From positions 9,995 through 73,994 of the forward strand of contig NZ_KK365986.1 of NCBI RefSeq assembly GCF_000686525.1: a stretch of 64,000 bases of DNA, given 5' to 3'. Source of the stretch: Desulfonatronovibrio hydrogenovorans DSM 9292. Its GTDB lineage: Bacteria > Desulfobacterota > Desulfovibrionia > Desulfovibrionales > Desulfonatronovibrionaceae. Numbering within the stretch: position 1 is the stretch's first letter; each line of letters begins with the position of its first letter. The notes below the pieces were generated by a model, which did not search any database, was not told where the DNA came from, and saw only the letters and a program-made list of their open reading frames with translations. Shown in pieces: positions 44,067 through 54,044 of the stretch. The translations under genes were made by a program, and so were the position numbers.

Positions 44067-44465
44067 ATGAACGGGCAGATTAAGGTGGTCTTTCACCAAG
44101 GCGCTAAGATCAGCGCAGAAGTGGACAGGTGGAAAATAGTTACTGATCAGCCTGAAAAAGATGGAGGCCAGGACTCGGCCCCTAATCCATTTCAGTTTTT
44201 CCTGGCTTCTCTGGCCACGTGTGCAGGATACTACGCTTTGAGTTTCTGCAGGAAAAGAGAAATCAGTACTAAAGGGTTATCCCTGAACCTGGTATATACT
44301 TGGACAAAAAAGGAAGGGCGGATCACAAAAATGGATTTTGAGATCACCCTGCCCGAGGGTTTTCCGGAAAAGTATCGTAAAGCCCTGATCCGGGCTGTGG
44401 ATGCCTGCACAGTTAAAAAACACCTGACCCGTCCTCCGGAAATGAAGGTTCTGGTCCAGGAATGA
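44067..44465 (+). CDS. OsmC family peroxiredoxin-like protein
   Basis: A 132-residue protein with the OsmC fold and the two redox cysteines, C52 (LASLATCAGYYALSFC) and C114 (VDACTVKKHL); a further Cys is at 61. OsmC proteins reduce organic hydroperoxides with a dithiol, while the short YhfA-like members, which this resembles, have unknown substrates. The ATG at 44067 with GGAG upstream is preferred to one 15 codons earlier. It stands alone, convergent with bioC. Confidence 0.87.
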   Translation: MNGQIKVVFHQGAKISAEVDRWKIVTDQPEKDGGQDSAPNPFQFFLASLATCAGYYALSFCRKREISTKGLSLNLVYTWTKKEGRITKMDFEITLPEGFPEKYRKALIRAVDACTVKKHLTRPPEMKVLVQE

Positions 44466-44492
44466 ATTATTACCTGACATAAGGTGGTCCCT

Positions 44493-45242
44493 TTATGTCT
44501 TATTTCCCCATAAATAGAGGATATTGTAGCTGACCCGGATTCCTTTTTTTTCCAGAAAAAGTTCCTGGTAGGTCCGGCAGAAATCATGATAGGCCTTTTT
44601 GCCTGTTGAAGCTCTGGATCCGGTATAGGTCGCTCCAGTCTGCTTATGACTTTTCAGGAACTCAGGAACATCCGGGAAGTATTCTGTATACTCCCTGGTA
44701 CAGGTCTTAAGATCCAGGTTCAGGCCGGACAATGAGCAGATGCAGTTTTGGGCCTCTGGCAGGGGGTAGAGATTGCCGAATCCGGTCAGAGCCCCAACCT
44801 CCTCCATTTCCTTGAAAGTGCCCCGGACAAACAGGGCCAGGGAAAAAAACCCTGTCTTTTTTAAAAGATGCAGATTGCGGGCCATGGATGCCGGAGGATC
44901 AGCATACCACTGCATGGCTGAAGAACTGATCAAAAGGTCAAAGGTTTCTTTGCGAAAGGGAGGAGCTTCGCCGTCTCCTTGGATTTTTCGGGCCTGTCTG
45001 TCCCGGATCAGGGAGAGCATGGCTCCTGATATATCCAGGGCAGCGTAAGTATGCGGACCTGGCAGCCTTTCAAAACAGGCTTGAGTTAAAAGTCCTCCGC
45101 CGGCTCCGATCTCCAGTATCCTTGAAAAAGGCTTTACCGGGATCCTTTGGCAACACTCCAGGGCGATCCTTTTCTGGACCAGGGCCGAAGCCCTGTATGT
45201 CCTGGTGGACCGGTCAAAGCTGGTCTTTATCCTTTTCTTCAT
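44493..45242 (-). CDS. bioC: Malonyl-ACP O-methyltransferase BioC
   Basis: BioC methylates malonyl-ACP to start pimelate synthesis through the fatty acid pathway. The 249-residue methyltransferase has the BioC-like start IKTSFDRSTRTYRASALVQKRIA, motif I ILEIGAGGGLLTQA and the LLISSSAMQWYADP segment typical of BioC. The neighbouring esterase gene, which overlaps it by 29 bp, supports the assignment, as do bioA, bioD and bioB 7 kb away. A generic methyltransferase remains possible. Confidence 0.82.
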   Translation of the reverse strand: MKKRIKTSFDRSTRTYRASALVQKRIALECCQRIPVKPFSRILEIGAGGGLLTQACFERLPGPHTYAALDISGAMLSLIRDRQARKIQGDGEAPPFRKETFDLLISSSAMQWYADPPASMARNLHLLKKTGFFSLALFVRGTFKEMEEVGALTGFGNLYPLPEAQNCICSLSGLNLDLKTCTREYTEYFPDVPEFLKSHKQTGATYTGSRASTGKKAYHDFCRTYQELFLEKKGIRVSYNILYLWGNKT

Positions 45243-45870
45243 AACCTATTTTCATGATTTCATCTTCAGGAATGTAATGTCCCCAGGGAACCGGGAAGTA
45301 ACAGGCATGGGGAAGATATTCCAGTATTTTTTCCGAAGCCCGGGCCGGGACGATCCGGTCATGGACGCCGTGGATCAGGATTATCGGGATCCGGCAGTGC
45401 ACACCTTTTAAATCCACTCTGGACTCCAGCAGGAAGTCAAGTCCAGCCCTGAGCAGCCCGGTTTCTTCAATGAGCCTGTCGTCTCCAGGCCCGGTGCTGC
45501 TCATCCTCCAGAACCAGCGGACCAGGGCTCTTGGATTCTTTTCCAGACCCGCCTTCATCTTCAGCACTCTCTGTCTGGGGGTATAAGCGCAGAAATCCAG
45601 GAACGGGGCCATAAGAATCAGCCTGCGGGCCCTGATCCTGTGCAGGTTCTTCAGACACAGATGGGCCCCCAAAGACCAGGCCAGGAGCGTGTGCCATTCT
45701 TTTTTTTCCAAGATGTTCCACTGTCCGGCTGATAAAAGGGTTGTTGCCGGCACAAAGGTGGTGTTTGTGGAAAAAAATGGGAAAAAACAGTTGTACCCTG
45801 CCCATCCCGAGACGAATGCAGCATGTTGACGATTGATTCGGCCATGTCCGGCCCGGGTCATCTTTTTCAT
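45214..45870 (-). CDS. Alpha/beta hydrolase, probable pimeloyl-ACP methyl ester esterase
   Basis: A 218-residue hydrolase. The nucleophile is S66 in TLLAWSLGAHL, the acid Asp is in ILIHGVHDRIVP, and the His is in PWGHYIPE. The size and the coupling to bioC suggest it removes the methyl from pimeloyl-ACP methyl ester, the role of BioH or BioG, to which it is only loosely similar. The N-terminus is uncertain: no good ribosome site is visible before either of the two close ATGs, and the first 15 residues are basic and unlike the family. Confidence 0.7.
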   Translation of the reverse strand: MKKMTRAGHGRINRQHAAFVSGWAGYNCFFPFFSTNTTFVPATTLLSAGQWNILEKKEWHTLLAWSLGAHLCLKNLHRIRARRLILMAPFLDFCAYTPRQRVLKMKAGLEKNPRALVRWFWRMSSTGPGDDRLIEETGLLRAGLDFLLESRVDLKGVHCRIPIILIHGVHDRIVPARASEKILEYLPHACYFPVPWGHYIPEDEIMKIGYEEKDKDQL

Positions 45871-46128
45871 ACGGGCAATTGATTACTATGTTGAATCTCG
45901 GCTGGCAAGTTGACCGGGCTGGGTTTAAGGGCTGCCTGCTGTCTATCAGAAAGGATTGTGCAAAAAAGGATTAGTATGGACATAAATGTAGGATTGGGAT
46001 AAGCCAATTCCAAAAAATATCCTTTGGGATAAATTTCACCCAAATAAAGCGGGAAATATCAGTTGGCTTAACTGTCCAGTTCAGCCTGATTATGGACGAT
46101 ATTCTGCTATATTACTCAGGAGGTCTGT

Positions 46129-48285
46129 ATGCGTTTCAGGATCAGAGGAAAGATTTTTATCCCTATGGCATTGGCCCTGGTGGCTCTGATTGTTGTAGTT
46201 TTTGTTATTCTAAATTCCCAGTTGAACCGGGTAAGCAGTGAATTTATCCGGGAAATCGGTCTCAGCAAAATGGAGGAAATTGATTCTTCCATGGCTTTGT
46301 CATTCAGAGAGGCCGAATCTGTATCAGCACTTTTTGTCCGGATGGCAGAAGTTGAACAAGCCTACCGTGTGGCCTTGTCCGGTAACATAGATGACGAGAC
46401 ATCACCTCAGTCCATGGAGGCCAGAGGAATGCTCAGGAGTGAACTGGCCGGTCTGCTGGACAGCTTTGAAAGTGTTCGGGGAGAACCCCTGATGCTTCAT
46501 TTTCATCTGCCCAATGGTCGCAGTCTGGTACGTCTATGGCGGGAGAAGAATTTTATCCGGGACGGGGAATGGATTGATATATCGGATGATATTTCCGGTT
46601 TCCGGGAAACTGTCATGCACGTCAACCGGACCGGGAGACCAGCCCAGGGTCTTGAAGTCGGCAGGGGGGGCTTTACAGTGCGCAGTGTTCTGCCTGTGTC
46701 TTCAGCCAGGGGAGAGCATCTGGGATCGGTGGAAATGCTTATCGAGTTCGAACCCATTGTAGAGGCAGCAGCAGCCGGAGATGGTCAGGAGCTGCTGCTC
46801 TACATGAACCATGACTTGCTGCAGATTGCCCAGAGATTGCAGGATCCCTCCAGACATCCAGTCCTTGATAACAGGTTTGTCAAGGTTTCAGGCACGGATG
46901 ATCCGAGGATCAACAGCCTGGTCACTTCCCAGCTCCTTGACCAGGGCAGACAGGGGCTGACGGTTGAAACCGCCGGTAACTACTCTCTGGCGGTCTTTCC
47001 TGTGGTCGACTTTACCGGGGAGCAGGTAGGGGTCATGGCTTATGTTCTGGATACCTCAGACATCCAGGGTCTTATTCGCAATCTGAGCCTCACTCTTTTG
47101 CTGATCATGGCCGGGCTTTTGATTCTGCTGATGGTGGTGGGTCAGATTTCGACCAATTATGCAGTGATAAAGCCTTTGAGAAGGATCATGGGTTTTGCCC
47201 GTCAAGTTGCTCAGGGCGACCTTGAGCAGCAGCTTGAAATAGCTTCAAAGGATGAAATGGAAAATCTGGCAGGCAGCCTTCAGTCCATGGTGGACAATCT
47301 CAAAGAAAAAATAGCCGAGGCCGAGGAAAAGACTAACCATGCCAGAGAAGAGGCTGAACGGGCAGAAGGATTCAGGCTCAAGGCGGAAGAGGCCATGAAA
47401 AAAGCTGGTCAGGCCCAGAAAGAAGGCATGCTCAGTGCAGCCTCCAGGATTGAGGATATTACGGAAAGTCTTTCTTCAGCCTCGGAAGAGCTGTCAGCCC
47501 AGGTTGAACAGGCCAGCCGTGGATCTGAAGAGCAGCAGCAAAGGACCCAGGAAACAGCCACAGCCATGGAGGAGATGAATGCAACCGTGCTTGAAGTAGC
47601 CAAAAACGCTTCCAAGGCAGCAGATTTCTCCGAAGAAGCCCAGAACACGGCGCTAAGAGGATCTCAGACCGTTCAGGAGGCCATTAAAGCCATTATGAAT
47701 GTGCAAAAATCAGCTGAAGAACTCAAGAGTAAGATCGCCGGTCTGGGAGAACGGGCAGAAGGCATAGGAAAGATCATGACTGTAATTGAAGATATTGCCG
47801 ACCAGACCAATCTGCTGGCCTTGAATGCAGCCATTGAGGCGGCCAGGGCCGGTGATGCCGGCCGCGGGTTTGCTGTGGTGGCTGACGAGGTGCGCAAGCT
47901 GGCTGAAAAGACCATGAGTGCCACTAAAGAAGTGGGTGATTCCATCCATGCCATCCAGGAGGATGTCAAAAACAACGCCAGAAGCGTGGATACCACTGTT
48001 GACTCGGTCAAGGCCGCCACTGAACTGTCCGGTCGCTCAGGCAAAGAACTTGATGAGATCGTGACTCTGGCAGAAAAGGCTTCGGATCAGGTCCGGGCCA
48101 TAGCCACGGCTTCAGAAGAACAGTCTTCAGCCAGCGAGGAGATTAACCGTTCCATTGACGACATCAACAGGGTTGCCGGAGAAACAGCTGATGTCATGGC
48201 CCAGTCGGCTCAGGCCATCAGTGACCTGGCCAGGAGGGCGACTGAGCTGCAGAGTCTGGTCCAGGAAATGAAGGACCAGGCCTGA
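46129..48285 (+). CDS. Methyl-accepting chemotaxis protein with dCache-type sensor
   Basis: A 718-residue chemoreceptor. TM1 is at about residues 11-31, a periplasmic sensor spans about 32-315 with the dCache_3-like pattern [44 protein letters not shown]2 is at about 316-340, a HAMP domain at about 341-395, and the signalling domain occupies the rest, with the hairpin tip [22 protein letters not shown] at about 553-576. AGGAGG precedes the ATG. No CheW-binding pentapeptide tail is seen. The ligand is unknown. It is a single gene, ended by a strong terminator. Confidence 0.93.
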   Translation: MRFRIRGKIFIPMALALVALIVVVFVILNSQLNRVSSEFIREIGLSKMEEIDSSMALSFREAESVSALFVRMAEVEQAYRVALSGNIDDETSPQSMEARGMLRSELAGLLDSFESVRGEPLMLHFHLPNGRSLVRLWREKNFIRDGEWIDISDDISGFRETVMHVNRTGRPAQGLEVGRGGFTVRSVLPVSSARGEHLGSVEMLIEFEPIVEAAAAGDGQELLLYMNHDLLQIAQRLQDPSRHPVLDNRFVKVSGTDDPRINSLVTSQLLDQGRQGLTVETAGNYSLAVFPVVDFTGEQVGVMAYVLDTSDIQGLIRNLSLTLLLIMAGLLILLMVVGQISTNYAVIKPLRRIMGFARQVAQGDLEQQLEIASKDEMENLAGSLQSMVDNLKEKIAEAEEKTNHAREEAERAEGFRLKAEEAMKKAGQAQKEGMLSAASRIEDITESLSSASEELSAQVEQASRGSEEQQQRTQETATAMEEMNATVLEVAKNASKAADFSEEAQNTALRGSQTVQEAIKAIMNVQKSAEELKSKIAGLGERAEGIGKIMTVIEDIADQTNLLALNAAIEAARAGDAGRGFAVVADEVRKLAEKTMSATKEVGDSIHAIQEDVKNNARSVDTTVDSVKAATELSGRSGKELDEIVTLAEKASDQVRAIATASEEQSSASEEINRSIDDINRVAGETADVMAQSAQAISDLARRATELQSLVQEMKDQA

Positions 48286-48390
48286 TCAGGGCGTTGGGCC
48301 TTCCCTTGGGGCCCGGCTGAAGATATCTGCCTGGTAATGGGCAGTTGCACCTCACTCTTCCAAACTGACTTGGCTCAGCAAATAATCCAC

Positions 48391-48420
48391 AAAGCCCGGG
48401 CAATCTCATGCCCGGGCTTT
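48391..48420 (+). terminator. Terminator after the chemoreceptor gene
   Basis: A perfect 12-bp stem, AAAGCCCGGGCA and its complement with a 6-base loop, ends in TTT, with a weak T-run (TTTCTTG). Confidence 0.8.
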
Positions 48421-48484
48421 CTTGCTAAATTTACCAGATAAATTCTATGGATTTTTTTCCAATGTTGGCTTATAAATTCGGGTT

Positions 48485-49567
48485 ATGCCTGAATTTATGG
48501 ATTACGATCTGGAAAGCTATGATTATGAGCTGCCCCCGGATCTTATTGCCCAGTATCCCTGTCCGGACAGACCTGATTCAAGGCTGATGGTCCTGGACAG
48601 GGCAACCGGAAAATCAACTTCCTGCAGGTTCCTGGACATCAAAGAACATCTGGTCCCGGGCTCCCTTCTGGTGGCCAACAACACCCGGGTTCTTCCAGCC
48701 CGGCTGACAGGGAAGAAGGCAAGCGGCGGAAAAGTCGAGTTTCTCCTTCTAACCCCTCTGCCTCTCATTACCCCTCAAAGGGATGGTCTGGAAAAGACTG
48801 CTTTAGTCGACTGCCTGCTCAAGGCTTCCAAACACCCCAGGCCAGGACAGTGGATTGAGTTTTCAACAGACACCCGGTTCAAGATCCTGGAAAGAGGTGA
48901 AATGGGCAGGGCCAGGGGGGAGCTGCGCTGGAAGGGGGATTTGGTCCGTTTTTTCATTGAAAACGGAAGGGTGCCCCTGCCGCCGTACATTCAAAGAAAA
49001 GATGATCAAAATGATCATGACCGGTATCAGACGGTTTATGCCTCAGAGGATAAAATCGGGTCAGTAGCGGCCCCGACAGCCGGCCTGCATTTCAGTCCAG
49101 AGTTCAAAGACGAACTTGAAGCCTCGGGATTCGGATGGGCCGAAGTTACTCTGTACGTGGGATACGGCACTTTCAGTCCGGTCAGATGCCGGGACATCAG
49201 GGAGCACCCGATGCATCCAGAATACATAGAAGTTTCACCGGAAGCTGCCTCCAGAATAAGAGAGGCCCGGAAAGCAGGCGCCAAAATAGTCGGCATAGGT
49301 ACGACCACAGCCAGGACTTTGGAGAGCGTGGGCGTTCCTGGTGAAAAAATGACCGCTCACCAGGGATGGACCGATCTTTTCATCTATCCCGGTTACAAAT
49401 TCAAGGTGATTGACCAGTTGGTCACGAATTTTCACCTGCCCAGGTCTTCCCTGTTGATGATGGTTTCAGCCCTGGCTGGAAGGGAATGCATCCTCAATGC
49501 CTACAATGAGGCCGGAAGACAGGGGTTCAGATTTTTTTCCTATGGGGACGCAATGTTCATCAAATAG
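48485..49567 (+). CDS. queA: tRNA preQ1(34) S-adenosylmethionine ribosyltransferase-isomerase
   Basis: Penultimate step in making queuosine at tRNA position 34. The 360-residue protein has the start YDYELPPDLIAQYPCPDRPDSRLMVLDR, VANNTRVLPARLTG, VAAPTAGLHFSP, VTLYVGYGTFSPVR and the C-terminal TNFHLPRSSLLMMVSAL. Both ATGs (48485 and 48497) are possible, as neither has a clear ribosome site. It lies 64 bp after the preceding terminator. No other queuosine gene is adjacent. Confidence 0.95.
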   Translation: MPEFMDYDLESYDYELPPDLIAQYPCPDRPDSRLMVLDRATGKSTSCRFLDIKEHLVPGSLLVANNTRVLPARLTGKKASGGKVEFLLLTPLPLITPQRDGLEKTALVDCLLKASKHPRPGQWIEFSTDTRFKILERGEMGRARGELRWKGDLVRFFIENGRVPLPPYIQRKDDQNDHDRYQTVYASEDKIGSVAAPTAGLHFSPEFKDELEASGFGWAEVTLYVGYGTFSPVRCRDIREHPMHPEYIEVSPEAASRIREARKAGAKIVGIGTTTARTLESVGVPGEKMTAHQGWTDLFIYPGYKFKVIDQLVTNFHLPRSSLLMMVSALAGRECILNAYNEAGRQGFRFFSYGDAMFIK

Positions 49568-49690
49568 AAGGGGATGTGGCCCGCAGGTTGCCGGTCCGAA
49601 GAAAAGACAGACGGCATTTATGGTATGGAGCGGGCATTGACGGTGGGCATGATCAATAATTGATAACAGGAAACAGGCAGAGGTGTTTTA

Positions 49691-49948
49691 ATGTCGCGAG
49701 TAGAATTTAGGGAAGAGAGATGCAAGGGTTGCCTTCTCTGTACCCATGTCTGTCCCACGGAGATCCTGGTTCAGTCGGACAGATTCAATAAGCAGGGGTA
49801 CAAAGTTGTCTGCGTGAAAAACGGAGATATGTCCGGATGCAAGGGATGCGCCTTTTGCGCGGAAATATGTCCGGATGAGGCCATAATCGTCTATCGGAGC
49901 AAAAAAGATTCCCAGGACGGGAAAGTGATGGAGGATGCTGATGTCTAG
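49691..49948 (+). CDS. 2-oxoacid:ferredoxin oxidoreductase, 4Fe-4S delta subunit
   Basis: An 85-residue ferredoxin-like subunit with two 4Fe-4S motifs, CKGCLLCTHVCP (about residues 11-22) and CKGCAFCAEICP (about 50-61). It passes electrons from the catalytic subunits to ferredoxin. Its end overlaps the alpha-subunit start by 8 bp. First gene of a delta-alpha-beta-gamma operon. Confidence 0.93.
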   Translation: MSRVEFREERCKGCLLCTHVCPTEILVQSDRFNKQGYKVVCVKNGDMSGCKGCAFCAEICPDEAIIVYRSKKDSQDGKVMEDADV

Positions 49949-50993
49949 GATCTTTATCAAGGGCAATGTGGCCATTGCCAGAGGAGCATTGGATGCTGGC
50001 TGCAGGTGTTATTTCGGCTACCCCATCACTCCCCAGAACGATATCCCTGAGTTCATGTCCAAAGCCATGCCCGAGGCTGGTGGCGAATTTGTCCAGGCCG
50101 AGAGCGAGGTGGCAGCGGCCAATATGCTCCTGGGAGCTGCAGCCTGCGGAATAAGGGCCATGACCTCTTCTTCCAGCCCTGGCATGTCCCTGAAACAGGA
50201 AGCTCTTTCTTATATGGCTGGAAGTGAGCTGCCCGGGGTTGTGGTTAATATGAACCGGGGAGGACCTGGGCTTGGAGATATTGGCCCGTCCCAGGGAGAC
50301 TATTTTCAGTCGGTCAAGGGAGGCGGACACGGAGACTACCGTCTGCTGGTTCTTGCCCCCGGGACTGTTCAGGAGGCTTATGACCTGACCATCCTGGCCT
50401 TTGAACTGGCCTTTGCCTATCGCAATCCTGTCCTGATTCTGGGCGATGCTATCATCGGACAGATGCAGGAACCCATTACTCCTCAGAAGCCGGTTGCTGT
50501 AGATCCCTTTGAGGGAGGCTCATGGCGTCTTGAGGGGGCCGGACAAAGAGAGCCCAGGGTGATAAAGTCCCTGCACCTGACCGATGGAGCCCTGGCCGGG
50601 CACAACCTGAAGCTTCAGGAAAAATATCAGCGGGCCGGAAAGGAATGCCGCCATGAAGAATTTTTGACCCAGGATGCCGAACTGATCGTAGTGGCCTATG
50701 GATCCATAGGGCGCATCGTAAAGTCGACCATCCGCAAGTTGAGAAAAGAGGGAGTAAGGGTCGGCCTGATCAGGCCCATTACCCTGTTTCCATTCCCTTC
50801 CAGAGTACTTTTTGACCTGGCAGATCAGGGGAAGAAATTTTTGACCATTGAGCATAATATGGGTCAGATGGTGGAGGATGTCCGCCTGGCCATCTGCGGC
50901 AAAGCTGAAAGCAGGTTTTACGGACAGCTTCCAGGAAACCTGCCAACTCCCAACGATTTTGAACAGCCGATTATTGATGCGGTAAGGAGCTGA
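49941..50993 (+). CDS. 2-oxoacid:ferredoxin oxidoreductase alpha subunit (VorB-like)
   Basis: A 350-residue catalytic subunit of the CoA-dependent 2-oxoacid oxidoreductase family. The start FIKGNVAIARGALDAGCRCYFGYPITPQNDIPEF and GPSQGDYFQSVKGGGHGDYR are typical of members labelled VorB (branched-chain 2-oxoacid) but overlap with KorA, so the substrate is uncertain. The ATG at 49941 has GGAGG six bases upstream; an ATG at 49935 abuts that site and is rejected. The beta gene overlaps its stop. Confidence 0.9.
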   Translation: MSRIFIKGNVAIARGALDAGCRCYFGYPITPQNDIPEFMSKAMPEAGGEFVQAESEVAAANMLLGAAACGIRAMTSSSSPGMSLKQEALSYMAGSELPGVVVNMNRGGPGLGDIGPSQGDYFQSVKGGGHGDYRLLVLAPGTVQEAYDLTILAFELAFAYRNPVLILGDAIIGQMQEPITPQKPVAVDPFEGGSWRLEGAGQREPRVIKSLHLTDGALAGHNLKLQEKYQRAGKECRHEEFLTQDAELIVVAYGSIGRIVKSTIRKLRKEGVRVGLIRPITLFPFPSRVLFDLADQGKKFLTIEHNMGQMVEDVRLAICGKAESRFYGQLPGNLPTPNDFEQPIIDAVRS

Positions 50994-51751
50994 TGAATAT
51001 GGAAGAAGTTTTGGCATATAAATCACCTTTGCTTTTGGATGACCGGCTCAGCCACTATTGTCCCGGGTGCCATCACGGAACAGTGCACAAGCTTGTGGCC
51101 GGGTGTCTTGAAGAACTGGGTGTTGGTGATAACACTGTCTGCGTGGGGTCCATCGGCTGTTCGGTTTTCATTTACAATTATTTGACCCTGGATACTGTGG
51201 AAGCCCCTCATGGACGGGCTCCGGCCGTAGCCACCGGGGTCAAGAGAAGCAGGCCGGACAAGTTTGTATTTACCTACCAGGGCGATGGGGACCTGGCCTC
51301 CATCGGTCTGGCCGAAATAATGCATGCTGCCAATCGCGGAGAAAGGATATCAGTAGTTTTTGTTAATAATACTGTTTACGGGATGACCGGCGGACAGATG
51401 GCTCCCACGACCATGATCGGTCAGAAGACCACTACCTGCCCAGGAGGGAGGTGTGCTGACCGGGAAGGACTGCCCATGAAAATGGCTGAAATAATTGCTG
51501 GACTCGGTGGAGTCAGGTATTCGGCCAGAGTGGCGGTCAATAATATCAAAAACCTGAAAAAGGCCCGGAAGGTCCTGAAAAAGGCCTTTGAGATCCAGCT
51601 TGCTGGAAAGGGATTTGGTTTTGTGGAATTTCTGGCCTCATGTCCCACCAACTGGAGAATGACTTCTTTGGCCGCCAATGAGAGGGTGGAAAAGGAAATG
51701 ATCCCCTATTTCCCCCTCGGTGTTTTCAAGGATGAACAAGGAGATTCATAA
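50993..51751 (+). CDS. 2-oxoacid:ferredoxin oxidoreductase beta subunit (TPP-binding)
   Basis: A 252-residue thiamine-pyrophosphate subunit. The TPP motif is GDGDLASIGLAEIMHAANRGERISVVFVNN (about residues 100-129), and a cluster of cysteines near the N-terminus (HYCPGCHHG, C55 region) fits a [4Fe-4S] site. Two ATGs, 50993 and 50999, are possible; the second is better spaced from AAGGAG. The gamma gene begins at the last base of its stop. Confidence 0.92.
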   Translation: MNMEEVLAYKSPLLLDDRLSHYCPGCHHGTVHKLVAGCLEELGVGDNTVCVGSIGCSVFIYNYLTLDTVEAPHGRAPAVATGVKRSRPDKFVFTYQGDGDLASIGLAEIMHAANRGERISVVFVNNTVYGMTGGQMAPTTMIGQKTTTCPGGRCADREGLPMKMAEIIAGLGGVRYSARVAVNNIKNLKKARKVLKKAFEIQLAGKGFGFVEFLASCPTNWRMTSLAANERVEKEMIPYFPLGVFKDEQGDS

Positions 51752-52296
51752 TGGGAGTATACAACGACGCAATAATTGCCGGGTTCGGCGGCCAGGGGGT
51801 CATGCTCATTGGTAACCTCCTGGCATACTCGGCCATGGAAAACGGACTCAATGTCACCTATATCCCTGTGTACGGCCCAGAAATGCGTGGTGGAACCGCT
51901 AATTGCACGGTGGTTATCTCCCAGGAGGATATTGGTTCGCCTATTATCAAAAATCCTCTGGGGCTGATTGCTCTGAACAGGCCTTCTCTGGACAAGTTCC
52001 AGCCCATGGTCCAGGATCAGGGCATTGTGATTGTCAATTCATCCCTGGTGGATATGGAACTGGCCGACAGGAAGAGACTTCAGGTTCATCCGGTACCAGC
52101 CAATGAGATCGCTGATAAGCTCGGCAACACCCGCATGGCCAATATGGTTGCCCTAGGCGCTTATGTCCAGGCTACAGGAGTGATTCCTCTGGAGGTTGTT
52201 CAGAAAAGCCTGGTCAATGTCATTGCAGCCCACTACAGTCACCTCATCCCCAAAAACGCCGAAGCCCTGGAAGCAGGAGCGGCTGTGATAAAATAA
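51751..52296 (+). CDS. 2-oxoacid:ferredoxin oxidoreductase gamma subunit
   Basis: A 181-residue subunit with the conserved [38 protein letters not shown] start and [10 protein letters not shown]. It completes the four-subunit enzyme, which oxidises 2-oxoacids to acyl-CoA with reduced ferredoxin. Starts on the beta stop codon with GGAG upstream. Last gene of the operon; an inverted repeat (CCGGTAAAGGC with GCCTTTACTGG, about 52307-52370) lies in the gap to aroE. Confidence 0.92.
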   Translation: MGVYNDAIIAGFGGQGVMLIGNLLAYSAMENGLNVTYIPVYGPEMRGGTANCTVVISQEDIGSPIIKNPLGLIALNRPSLDKFQPMVQDQGIVIVNSSLVDMELADRKRLQVHPVPANEIADKLGNTRMANMVALGAYVQATGVIPLEVVQKSLVNVIAAHYSHLIPKNAEALEAGAAVIK

Positions 52297-52391
52297 GAAC
52301 ATCAAGTCCGGTAAAGGCGCCACAAACCCTCAGAAAAAGTCTATGGGGAGTCCAGTTGCCTTTACTGGAAAGATGACAAGGAGCCCTGGAA

Positions 52392-53195
52392 ATGTATCAA
52401 GCCTATGGTGTCCTGGGTCATCCTCTGGGACACTCCCTGAGCCCATTACTGCACAACTTGGCTTTTGAGCAACTGGGCATGAAAAGGTCCTATTTCAGGT
52501 GGCAGATTAAATCCGAGGATCTGCCTTTTTTCATGAAGGCGGTGCGGATCCTTCCCCTGTCCGGGGTAAGCGTCACCATCCCCTATAAGGAAAAAATCAT
52601 GCCTTTTCTGGATGAAATCAGTCCAGAGGCCCGGGAGATCGGAGCGGTAAACACCTTGTACTGGGATAAGGACAGGCTTTGGGGAACAAATACGGACTAC
52701 CTGGGGTTCATGGCCCCCATCAGGGAGATGAAAATCACATCTGCCCTTGTTCTTGGAGCAGGCGGTGCCTCACGCTCTGTCTTGTATGGTCTGAAAAAGC
52801 TTGGGGTAAAGGAAATTTATCTGTGCAACAGGAATCGGGAAAAAGCAGATCAGTCAGCAAAGGAATTTGACGTGGAGCGGGTTGACTGGTCCAAGCGCAG
52901 ATACATCAGGGCCGGAATCCTGGTCAACACTACTCCCCTGGGCACTAAAGGGGACAATCAGGATTTGAGCCCCTGGGACCTGGATGCTTATCCTTTTAAA
53001 GTGGTCTATGATCTTGTCTATAATCCGGTTAAGACCAGGTTGCTGCGCTCTGCAGAACAAAAAGGTGTCACGGTTGTTTCCGGATTGTCCATGTTTGTCC
53101 ATCAGGCCAGAGAGCAGTTCAGGACCTGGACGGGTGAGGTATTTGATCCGGACTGGGCTGAAGAAGTGTTGCACAGGGAAATGGAAGGAATTTGA
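52392..53195 (+). CDS. aroE: Shikimate dehydrogenase
   Basis: Reduces 3-dehydroshikimate to shikimate with NADPH. The 267-residue protein has the substrate motif GHPLGHSLSPLLHN, the catalytic Lys in VTIPYKEKI and Asp in GTNTDYLGF, the dinucleotide-binding VLGAGGASRSVLYGL and NTTPLG. It supplies shikimate to the aroA gene of the cluster 31 kb upstream. AAGGAG lies nine to ten bases before the ATG. It stands apart from the aro/trp cluster, next to the oxidoreductase operon. Confidence 0.95.
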   Translation: MYQAYGVLGHPLGHSLSPLLHNLAFEQLGMKRSYFRWQIKSEDLPFFMKAVRILPLSGVSVTIPYKEKIMPFLDEISPEAREIGAVNTLYWDKDRLWGTNTDYLGFMAPIREMKITSALVLGAGGASRSVLYGLKKLGVKEIYLCNRNREKADQSAKEFDVERVDWSKRRYIRAGILVNTTPLGTKGDNQDLSPWDLDAYPFKVVYDLVYNPVKTRLLRSAEQKGVTVVSGLSMFVHQAREQFRTWTGEVFDPDWAEEVLHREMEGI

Positions 53196-53315
53196 AATCA
53201 GGGATGTTGCGCCTGAGTGCAGAACAGGGCTGAAAACCAGCCTGCTGCACCGGTCCAGGCCCTGAAGTCCTCTAGGGGTGTTTTTTCCGCCGGGATGGAC
53301 TGCAGACTTTCTTTT

Positions 53316-54044
53316 TTAAGGTCTGGCGATCTTTAACATCTGCCCCAGAATGACAGCCCCTGCCTGGGCCACGTTGAGAGAATCAAATCCTCCGGGCATG
53401 GGAATGTGTATTTTTTCCTGGCAACGTTTCAGGACATTGGGCCTGATCCCTTTTTGTTCCCCCCCGAGCACAAGGACTGCAGGAAAAGAAAAGTCTGCAT
53501 CAAATACGCTCAAACCTTGATCCGGCACAGCTCCGTAAATGGTGAAGCCCTGCTCATCAGCCAGATCCAGAGCCCTGGCCATGTTTGTGACTTGGACCAT
53601 GTTTATTCTGGCCAGGGCTCCGGCCGATGATTTCATGGCTCCTGTTCCCGGGAGAGCGCTCCTGTCTTTGGGGATGACAATACCGGAACCACCAAAAGCA
53701 GCCATGGTTCTGGCCAGAGTCCCCAGGTTGCCCGGGTCCTGTACCTGATCAAGGGCCAGGATTACCGGAAAGGCTGAATCAGGAGTGCCTGACAGGACAT
53801 CCTCCCATGCAACTGGAGATACAGCCCGGATTATGGCAGCCACACCCTGATGGCATCTGCCTGCCTTGTCCAGTTCGGCGCCTGCCACCAGCCGGAACCT
53901 GATTCCAAGTTTTCTGCACGTCTCTATGACCTGCTCAAGATTTCTGGGCACGGGTTTTTTGATAAGCACCTGTTCAACCTTGCCCCTCTGGAGGGACAAA
54001 GCCTCAAGAACCGGCTTTCGACCTAGAATGTAGCTGGTATCCAT
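53316..54044 (-). CDS. rlmB: SpoU-family 23S rRNA (guanosine-2'-O)-methyltransferase
   Basis: Methylates the 2'-OH of a guanosine in 23S rRNA (G2251 in E. coli). The 242-residue protein has a substrate-binding N-terminal domain and a knotted SpoU domain with motif 1 DQVQDPGNLGTLARTMAAFG, motif 2 LVLGGEQKGIRP and motif 3 IPMPGGFDSLNVAQAGAVIL. RlmB is likelier than TrmH-type tRNA enzymes by length and by the start YILGRKPVLEAL. Convergent with aroE. Confidence 0.9.
   Translation of the reverse strand: MDTSYILGRKPVLEALSLQRGKVEQVLIKKPVPRNLEQVIETCRKLGIRFRLVAGAELDKAGRCHQGVAAIIRAVSPVAWEDVLSGTPDSAFPVILALDQVQDPGNLGTLARTMAAFGGSGIVIPKDRSALPGTGAMKSSAGALARINMVQVTNMARALDLADEQGFTIYGAVPDQGLSVFDADFSFPAVLVLGGEQKGIRPNVLKRCQEKIHIPMPGGFDSLNVAQAGAVILGQMLKIARP

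Noticed and set aside
46000-46128. Sigma-28 promoter ahead of the chemoreceptor gene
   Set aside because: The best TAAA...GGCTTAA match is too far from the TAAA-N15-GCCGATAA consensus.
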